Positions 56,122 through 64,000 of a DNA stretch of 64,000 nucleotides are shown piece after piece. Position 1 is the first letter of the stretch. Each line of letters starts with the position of its first letter. The notes below the pieces were generated by a model. That model did not search any database, was not told where the DNA came from, and was given only the letters and a program-made list of their open reading frames with translations. This stretch comes from Moritella sp. 5 (GTDB lineage: Bacteria; Pseudomonadota; Gammaproteobacteria; Enterobacterales; Moritellaceae): the NCBI RefSeq assembly GCF_018219455.1, contig NZ_CP056122.1, positions 4,551,001-4,615,000 of the forward strand, read 5' to 3'. The translations under genes and the position numbers were made by a program.

Positions 56122-56177
56122 CGTCAAGTTTAATATGTAATAACACGGCAGAAAATTTATTAATTCTTTAGCTAAGG

Positions 56178-56777
56178 TTAATCTCTTGAAATAAGTTGAT
56201 TTTTGAGAAGGAAATTATTTAACAACTCTTTGCCTTGCTCGGTTAAAATGCTTTCTGGATGAAACTGCACACCTTCTAAAGCGAAGTATTTATGCTTAAA
56301 TGCCATAATCTCATCAAATTCACCTTTATCATCTTCAGTCCATGCAGTGATCTCAAATTCGTCACCCAACGTCAAGGTCTCAACAATCAAAGAATGATAA
56401 CGCGTAACTGTTAAAGGGTTATTTAACCCCGCAAAAACGCCTTTACCTTTATGCTGTATTTTCGATGTTTTACCATGCATCACTTTTTTAGCTTTAATTA
56501 CATTTGCGCCAAATACTTGGGCAATAGATTGATGACCAAGGCAAACGCCTAAAATTGGTATTTTCCCTGCAAACTGTTCGATAACAGATAATGAAATACC
56601 AGCATCGTTGGGTGTACACGGTCCTGGAGAAATAACCAAATAATCAGGAGACAGGATAGATATTTGCTCCAGTGAAATTTCGTCATTACGCTTAACGACA
56701 ACTTCTTGCCCAAGCTCTGAGAAGTATTGAAATAAATTAAACGTAAAACTATCGTAGTTATCGATAATAAGTAACAT
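56178..56777 (-). CDS. pabA: Aminodeoxychorismate synthase glutaminase subunit (PabA/TrpG type)
   Basis: Class I glutamine amidotransferase supplying ammonia to PabB for 4-aminobenzoate (folate) synthesis. It may also serve anthranilate synthase. The 199 residues have [17 protein letters not shown] at the start, oxyanion motif [12 protein letters not shown] (about 49-60), nucleophile C79 in GVCLGHQS, and the His/Glu pair in VQFHPES near 172-174. It precedes argD by 148 bases on the same strand; the ARG boxes between them suggest argD has its own promoter. Confidence 0.92.
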   Translation of the reverse strand: MLLIIDNYDSFTFNLFQYFSELGQEVVVKRNDEISLEQISILSPDYLVISPGPCTPNDAGISLSVIEQFAGKIPILGVCLGHQSIAQVFGANVIKAKKVMHGKTSKIQHKGKGVFAGLNNPLTVTRYHSLIVETLTLGDEFEITAWTEDDKGEFDEIMAFKHKYFALEGVQFHPESILTEQGKELLNNFLLKNQLISRD

Positions 56778-56899
56778 GCGGAATTAAAATTCTAATGAGG
56801 AAACTAAGTGAATAATATCATAGGTAGAAATTGGATTCTAATAATGTGCCTTCGAATAAATCGACACGACTGAGTCATCTTTATGTTTAAAGAAACAAA

Positions 56900-56930
56900 G
56901 AAAAAGCTCAGCAGTTGCTGAGCTTTTGTT
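56900..56930 (-). terminator. Terminator downstream of amtB
   Basis: The arms AAAGCTCAGC and GCTGAGCTTT form a tight hairpin. On the minus strand it is followed by TTTTCTTTG. It lies 26 bases past the amtB stop. Confidence 0.88.
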
Positions 56931-56955
56931 ATTTATAACCTGCTATGAACTCAAT

Positions 56956-58188
56956 TTATTTAACTGATACAAACTCAGGGTAAGCATCGATACCACAGTC
57001 AGCCATATCCATACCTGTAACTTCTTCTTCTTCAGTAACACGAATACCCATTGTCGCTTTCAGTACAGCCCACACTAAGATACTTGCTGCGAATACCCAA
57101 GCAAAGATAATCGCTGCGCCGTATATTTGAGCACTAAATGTTGCATCTGAATTGCTAAATGGAACAACCATTAAACCAAATAGACCACAAACACCATGCA
57201 CTGAGATAGCACCAACTGGATCATCAATCTTCGCTTTATCTAATGCTACGATACTAAATACGACTAACGCACCACCTAAAGCACCCAATAATGTAGCAAA
57301 TGCGGGTGCAGGACTCAGAGGGTCTGCCGTGATAGTAACCAAACCAGCTAATGCACCATTAAGAATCATTGTTAAATCAGCTTTACCCCACATTATTTTA
57401 GTAATAAGCAATGCAGCTACAGCACCGGCAGCCGCCGCCGCGTTCGTGTTCAGAAAGATTTGACCAACAGCCGTTGCATTTTCAGCATCTGAAAGTAGTA
57501 GTTGTGAGCCACCGTTAAAACCAAACCAACCCATCCATAAGATAAATGCACCTAATGTTGCTAGTGGCATATTTGAACCTGGGATTGGATACACTTCACC
57601 GTTCTTACCATATTTACCCTTACGAGCGCCCAGTAGAAGTACGGCAGCAAATGCAGCCGTCGCACCAGCCATGTGTACAATACCTGAACCCGCAAAATCA
57701 GAGAAACCAGCTTCAGCTAAGAAACCACCACCCCAAGTCCAGTAACCTTCCATCGGGTAAATAACACCAGTTAAAACAACAGTGAAGGCGAGGAAAGCCC
57801 ATAGTTTCATACGTTCAGCAACCGCACCTGATACAATCGACATTGCTGTTGCAACAAATACAACTTGGAAGAAGAAGTCTGATTCTAATGAGTGATCAGC
57901 GCCCTCAGATTGTGAGCCAATTAAAGAACCAAATGATGGGATAATGCCGCCTTCAGTATTACCAACATACATGATGTTATAACCGACTAATAAAAACATG
58001 ATACATGCGATAGAATAAAGCACGATGTTCTTTGTCAGAATTTCAGTTGTATTCTTAGATCTAACGAGGCCAGCTTCGAGCATAGCAAAACCTGCCGCCA
58101 TCCACATCACAAGTACACCTGACATTAAAAAGTAAAAAGTATCGAGTGCAAAACGCAGCTCAGTAACTGTAGTTGTTAGCTCTTGCAT
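56956..58188 (-). CDS. amtB: Ammonium transporter
   Basis: Trimeric inner-membrane ammonium channel. The 410 residues give eleven helices with the family features: twin histidines in GSGIVHMAGATAA and AISVHGVCGLFG, the external Trp/Phe/Ser binding region, and the C-terminal cytoplasmic tail (RVTEEEEVTGMDMADCGIDAYPEF) that contacts GlnK. There is no obvious cleavable signal peptide, unlike E. coli AmtB. It begins 12 bases after glnK, in the conserved glnK-amtB operon. Confidence 0.97.
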   Translation of the reverse strand: MQELTTTVTELRFALDTFYFLMSGVLVMWMAAGFAMLEAGLVRSKNTTEILTKNIVLYSIACIMFLLVGYNIMYVGNTEGGIIPSFGSLIGSQSEGADHSLESDFFFQVVFVATAMSIVSGAVAERMKLWAFLAFTVVLTGVIYPMEGYWTWGGGFLAEAGFSDFAGSGIVHMAGATAAFAAVLLLGARKGKYGKNGEVYPIPGSNMPLATLGAFILWMGWFGFNGGSQLLLSDAENATAVGQIFLNTNAAAAAGAVAALLITKIMWGKADLTMILNGALAGLVTITADPLSPAPAFATLLGALGGALVVFSIVALDKAKIDDPVGAISVHGVCGLFGLMVVPFSNSDATFSAQIYGAAIIFAWVFAASILVWAVLKATMGIRVTEEEEVTGMDMADCGIDAYPEFVSVK

Positions 58189-58200
58189 AATTTATTTCCT

Positions 58201-58578
<378 letters not shown>

Positions 58579-58588
58579 TTAAACTTAA

Positions 58589-58604
58589 TTCAACGTCCGT
58601 GCCA
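58589..58604 (-). promoter_or_regulatory. Sigma-54 promoter of glnK-amtB
   Basis: On the minus strand TGGCACGGACGTTGAA gives -24 TGGCACG and -12 TTGA (consensus TTGC), with correct spacing, 50 bases before the glnK start. Confidence 0.82.
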
Positions 58605-58667
58605 ACAATTAAAACAAAGTAAATTCAACAGCTTAATATAATGCCCCCACATTTACGCATCTATAAA

Positions 58668-58682
58668 GCACTAACTTGGTGC
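58668..58682 (-). promoter_or_regulatory. NtrC binding site upstream of glnK
   Basis: GCAC-TAACTTG-GTGC matches the NtrC enhancer pattern of GCAC/GTGC arms with 7 bases between, about 65 bases upstream of the sigma-54 promoter. Confidence 0.7.
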
Positions 58683-58690
58683 AGCAGCGA

Positions 58691-58738
58691 AGTTGTTAAC
58701 CCCAATTCAGTGCAATTGTTGTTCAAATGTTAACAACT
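58691..58738. repeat. Widely spaced 10-bp inverted repeat upstream of glnK
   Basis: AGTTGTTAAC at 58691-58700 and its exact complement GTTAACAACT at 58729-58738 are separated by 28 bases. It lies just beyond the NtrC site. Function unknown. Confidence 0.7.
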
Positions 58739-59050
58739 ATAAAATGTGAGATCGTAATCCCACTTTTAATAACTTCTTATACCTTAAAATTACGTAATAA
58801 ATTAATTAATTTTAATTGTTAATCATTACTACTAATTAGGCTCATTTAAGTCTAAATAATTAAATTTGATATAATTCATTTAAAATAAATTAAATCATTT
58901 CAATAAGAGCACCAGACAAAAGGTGACACAACGTTTTGTACCACAATCAAATTGGTACTTCTTATAATCCGTTATAATGATAATGTGCTTCCAACCCGAG
59001 TAGCCAAGATGGATCTGTTACTCAAAATCTAAACTCATGGAAGAAATACG
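58739..59050. other. Intergenic region glnK / PKD lipoprotein gene
   Basis: About 310 very AT-rich bases without a credible ORF or RNA. The lipoprotein gene has a GGAAGAAA ribosome site immediately before its ATG. Confidence 0.5.
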
Positions 59051-60172
59051 ATGAAGAAATTACTACTGGTAGCACTATTATCAACGCTTACAGCTTGCGG
59101 TTCTGAGGATGTATTTGATAATGACGATAAGGATGACAAATTAAAAACGATATCATCCGTGAGTTTTTCAGCTACACCTAGTGATATAAACTCACCCATT
59201 TATAATTTCAGTTCCGTTTATACCGTAAATGATGTTGAGCAATCCACTGACGACATGACTTTTAACTGGTCAGTAAGCTTAGAAGGTGAAGGACAAGTAA
59301 CCTCATTATATCCAGAACAAGCACCTCAATATGAGTTTAAAGAAGCTGCCACCTACAAAGTAAAGTTAACAGTAGAGAATCATACTGGAGAAGCTTTAGC
59401 TCAGTTTTCAAAAAATTTAACAATCAGTGCAGAAGATATAGCTACACAGCCCCTATCCCCACGCGCAATAATAGGCATTACGGATAGAGCAACAACGGTA
59501 TATACGTTTAATAGCGATTCCTCTAGCTATAGTGAAGGCTCTTTATCTCAAATTGATTGGGTGATTGAAGGTCAAGAGTTGTCAGGACCTCAAGTCACCC
59601 ATAGTTTTAGCAAAACAGGGCAACATATTGTTCATTTAAAAGTCACAGCCGAAGATAACACCCAAGCAACAACAGCAACGACTGTTTACGTTGTTGATGA
59701 AATAACAACTCCAACTGCAAAGTTAAACTATACAAAGGATAAGTTAGTTGTAAGCTTCGATGCGAGCGAAAGTTCCAACCAAAGCAGCGATATCTCGTCT
59801 TATAACTGGGATTTTGGTAATGGAGAATCAGCAACGGGGATTACGGCCTCCGCAACTTACCCATCAGAAGGCCCTTACAACGTGGTTTTAACTGTCGCGA
59901 GTAAAGAAGGTGTAACAAATACAAAAACAGAAACAATTAATGTTTACGAAGAAGGCTCTTACGTAACTTGTGATGTATTAACATCCTCTAGCTGGTTGTA
60001 TAAAAAAACAGATGAACGTCAGTGCTTTAGTACTTCACCAATTACAAGTCGTGCAGCGGCAGAAGCTTGGTGTGGTGCGAGAATTCAACAATACATCGAT
60101 GATTTATCATTTCCCCGTATAAAACCAACGTTAACTTGGCAGGTAAGACAGCAAGGTAATAATGAGTGCTAA
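59051..60172 (+). CDS. PKD-domain surface lipoprotein
   Basis: A 373-residue lipoprotein with lipobox LTAC (about 13-16). After an acidic linker (DNDDKDDK) come three PKD-like beta domains: about 38-127 (TFNWSVSLEGEGQVTS), 134-215 (IDWVIEGQELSGPQVTHSFSKTGQHIVHLKV) and 218-300 (VSFDASESSNQSSDISSYNWDFGNGESATG, the clearest, with the WDFGNG motif). The C-terminal 70 residues hold four cysteines (CDVL, RQCF, EAWCGA, NNEC) and no domain I recognise. PKD modules usually mediate binding to polymers or surfaces. Monocistronic; the partner is unknown. Confidence 0.82.
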   Translation: MKKLLLVALLSTLTACGSEDVFDNDDKDDKLKTISSVSFSATPSDINSPIYNFSSVYTVNDVEQSTDDMTFNWSVSLEGEGQVTSLYPEQAPQYEFKEAATYKVKLTVENHTGEALAQFSKNLTISAEDIATQPLSPRAIIGITDRATTVYTFNSDSSSYSEGSLSQIDWVIEGQELSGPQVTHSFSKTGQHIVHLKVTAEDNTQATTATTVYVVDEITTPTAKLNYTKDKLVVSFDASESSNQSSDISSYNWDFGNGESATGITASATYPSEGPYNVVLTVASKEGVTNTKTETINVYEEGSYVTCDVLTSSSWLYKKTDERQCFSTSPITSRAAAEAWCGARIQQYIDDLSFPRIKPTLTWQVRQQGNNEC

Positions 60173-60219
60173 GTTAGCGAGCAGTCCCAACCTAAAATTA
60201 AATGGTTAGTGTTTATCCG

Positions 60220-60387
60220 AAAGCCTGAATCTTTCGATTCAGGCTTTCGTTGTTGTTGGCGGAGTGCCGGGACTCGAACCCGCGAAGCCTTCGGCAGCGT
60301 GACAGGCCGCCTTTTTTAGGTAAACAGTCTAACCAACTGAACGACAACTCCGAACAATCTGTATTTTTTGTATCCTGAATTTCAGGC
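60220..60387 (-). repeat. Tandem unit 1 of a terminator + tRNA-Asp repeat (decayed)
   Basis: Begins with the hairpin AAAGCCTGAATC-TTTC-GATTCAGGCTTT, identical to the functional tRNA-Asp terminator, then a degenerate tRNA-Asp and a flank ending in GAATTTCAGGC. On the minus strand this is the most distal of three units. Confidence 0.8.
60257..60351 (-). pseudogene. Degenerate tRNA-Asp copy 1, with insertion in the anticodon-arm junction
   Basis: Retains the D-arm GTTCAGTTGGTTAGA, an anticodon hairpin with loop CTGTCAC (anticodon GTC) on a 6-bp stem, a perfect T-arm GCGGGTTCGAGTCCCG and 3' CCA. It is 95 bases long instead of 77. About 12-14 extra bases (A-rich, including CCTAAAAAAGG) lie between D-arm and anticodon stem, the variable region is enlarged, and the acceptor stem has two mismatches. 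Unlikely to be charged normally. Confidence 0.75.
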
Positions 60388-60601
60388 ACAAAAAAAGCCT
60401 CTATTTCTAACAAAAAGTTTTCGATTCAGGCTTTCGTTGTTTGTTGGCAAAGAGAAAGCGGACGGTTTTCTATAAACCACAACCCGCACTCCGGCGTGAT
60501 AGGCCGCTTATCTTTTTATAAAGAGTCTAATCAACTGAATACGACTCATACGAACGAGCGCTCCGCACAATCTGCTCGATACTTATCACTGAATTTCAGG
60601 C
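60388..60601 (-). repeat. Tandem unit 2 of the terminator + tRNA-Asp repeat (strongly decayed)
   Basis: The 24-base sequence at 60377-60400 recurs exactly at 60591-60614, 214 bases apart, marking unit borders. The terminator hairpin of this unit is broken by an enlarged, altered left arm (60397-60420) but keeps TTTCGATTCAGGCTTTCG. Confidence 0.75.
60445..60564 (-). pseudogene. Degenerate tRNA-Asp copy 2
   Basis: Recognisable parts are a D-arm remnant (TTCAGTTGATTAGAC), the anticodon region GCGGCCTATCACGCCG with the anticodon changed from GTC to ATC, and a CGGGTT piece of the T-arm. It carries an A-rich insertion in the same place as copy 1. The acceptor and T-arms are destroyed. Confidence 0.7.
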
Positions 60602-60602
60602 A

Positions 60603-60636
60603 CAAAAAAAGCCTGAATCTTTCGATTCAGGCTTTC
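60603..60636 (-). terminator. Rho-independent terminator after tRNA-Asp (end of rRNA operon)
   Basis: The 12-bp stem AAAGCCTGAATC / GATTCAGGCTTT has a GAAA loop on the minus strand and a T-run follows (plus-strand A-run 60604-60610). Confidence 0.9.
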
Positions 60637-60645
60637 GTTGTTTGT

Positions 60646-60722
60646 TGGCGGAGTGGACGGGACTCGAACCCGCGACCCCCGGCGTGACAGGCCGGTATTC
60701 TAACCAACTGAACTACCACTCC
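60646..60722 (-). tRNA. tRNA-Asp (anticodon GTC), distal to 5S rRNA
   Basis: A 77-base cloverleaf on the minus strand: acceptor GGAGTGG with CCACTCC, discriminator G, encoded CCA; D-arm GTTCAGTTGGTTAGAAT; anticodon arm CCGGCCTGTCACGCCGG; T-arm GCGGGTTCGAGTCCCGT. It closely matches E. coli tRNA-Asp, which is also the distal gene of some rRNA operons. Confidence 0.96.
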
Positions 60723-60781
60723 GCACAATCTGTGCTAATGTTTCCATCAGTCTTAATTTATAGTCTCTCGACGTTGTTTGG

Positions 60782-60900
60782 CGCTTGGCGATGCCCTACT
60801 CTCACATGGGGAAGCCCCACACTACCATCGGCGTTATTACGTTTCACTACTGAGTTCGGAATGGGATCAGGTGGTACCGCAACACTATGGTCACCAAGCA
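60782..60900 (-). rRNA. rrf: 5S ribosomal RNA
   Basis: About 119 bases, starting TGCTTGGTGACCATAGTG and ending near CGCCAAGCG. The conserved CCGAACTCAGTAGTGAAACG and CGCCGATGGTAGTGTGGGG segments are clear. The ends pair to close helix I. Exact termini are inferred from the E. coli alignment. Confidence 0.95.
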
Positions 60901-61036
60901 AATTTGGTTTGCTTTCTATATAGAAACTTACGTTTCATTTTTAAATCTGAAAAGCTATAAATAAAGAAGTCTTTAAAACATAAAGTGTTCTGTCTATTCT
61001 TAAGTCGATATTTCAATTAATCATACTTTAATTTGT
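60901..61036 (-). other. 23S-5S spacer
   Basis: About 136 AT-rich bases with no tRNA. It presumably holds RNase processing stems flanking 23S and 5S. Confidence 0.7.
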
Positions 61037-63930
<2,894 letters not shown>

Positions 63931-64000
63931 ATACAATCTAAAGTCGACCGTACAATTGAAATAACTAGGTATTATCTAGTTTTTTTCGCCTCAAGAATAC
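63931..64000 (-). other. Part of the 16S-23S internal transcribed spacer
   Basis: The last 70 bases lie upstream of 23S on the minus strand. A GAGGCGAAAAAAACTAG stretch is present. Spacer tRNAs, if any, would be outside the window. Confidence 0.7.

Overview
The window looks like the chromosome of a marine gammaproteobacterium near the Vibrio/Shewanella/Moritella group. I favour Moritella or a close relative, but that is an inference. The grounds are modest GC content, housekeeping blocks laid out as in E. coli and Vibrio (rpsU-dnaG-rpoD, prmA-dusB-fis, aroQ-accB-accC, yhfA/crp, pabA-argD, glnK-amtB), a ChiD-like chitinase, 2-aminoethylphosphonate (2-AEP) catabolism, and an rRNA operon ending in tRNA-Asp. 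Coding density is high. I see no insertion sequence, prophage, integrase or CRISPR array.

Layout. 1-8.9 kb: the 3' end of aspA, an RND efflux operon with a divergent TetR regulator and two matching operators, cobA, fxsA, a free-standing N-terminal DsbD domain, and a HAD phosphatase. 9-15.2 kb: an MFS transporter, acs, and aroQ-accB-accC. 15.7-32.8 kb: an accessory block lying where related genomes usually run from accC to prmA. It holds a secreted chitinase, a complete 2-AEP uptake and degradation cluster (FAD oxidoreductase, phnX, a membrane microprotein, phnW, binding protein, PhnT-type ATPase, fused permease, PhnR-type regulator) with a triple Pho box, then mscS, a YbaK-like deacylase, and a TolC/HlyD/ABC-2 export operon with no ATPase gene. 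33-35.7 kb: prmA, dusB, fis. 35.7-39.5 kb: an operon of four lipoproteins including an LpoB-like protein. 39.7-45.4 kb: tsaD, rpsU-dnaG-rpoD and tRNA-Ile2. 45.5-53 kb: assorted genes (nitrobindin-like protein, flavin split barrel, GDPD, pseudouridine synthase, yhdT-panF, a lone Cache-domain protein). 53-58.5 kb: yhfA/crp, pabA-argD with ARG boxes, glnK-amtB with a sigma-54 promoter and NtrC site. 59-64 kb: a PKD lipoprotein, then the end of an rRNA operon on the minus strand (complete 23S, 5S, tRNA-Asp) followed by two decayed tandem tRNA-Asp copies.

How the genes work together. In the phosphonate cluster, the ABC transporter brings in 2-AEP. PhnW transaminates it to phosphonoacetaldehyde and PhnX splits that into acetaldehyde and phosphate. 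Acs could activate acetate derived from the acetaldehyde. The FAD enzyme probably feeds in an N-substituted 2-AEP. The Pho box ties transport to phosphate starvation, and the GntR regulator probably adds substrate control. GlnK-AmtB (sigma-54/NtrC) and argD (ARG boxes) show conventional nitrogen and arginine control in their upstream DNA.

The points most worth a second look are the 34-residue microprotein inside the phn operon, the ATPase-less ABC-2 exporter with its palindrome, the tandem tRNA-Asp pseudogenes sharing an insertion, the lone nDsbD, the four-lipoprotein operon, the two-residue insertion in CRP, and the palindrome at the predicted 5' end of the rpsU transcript.
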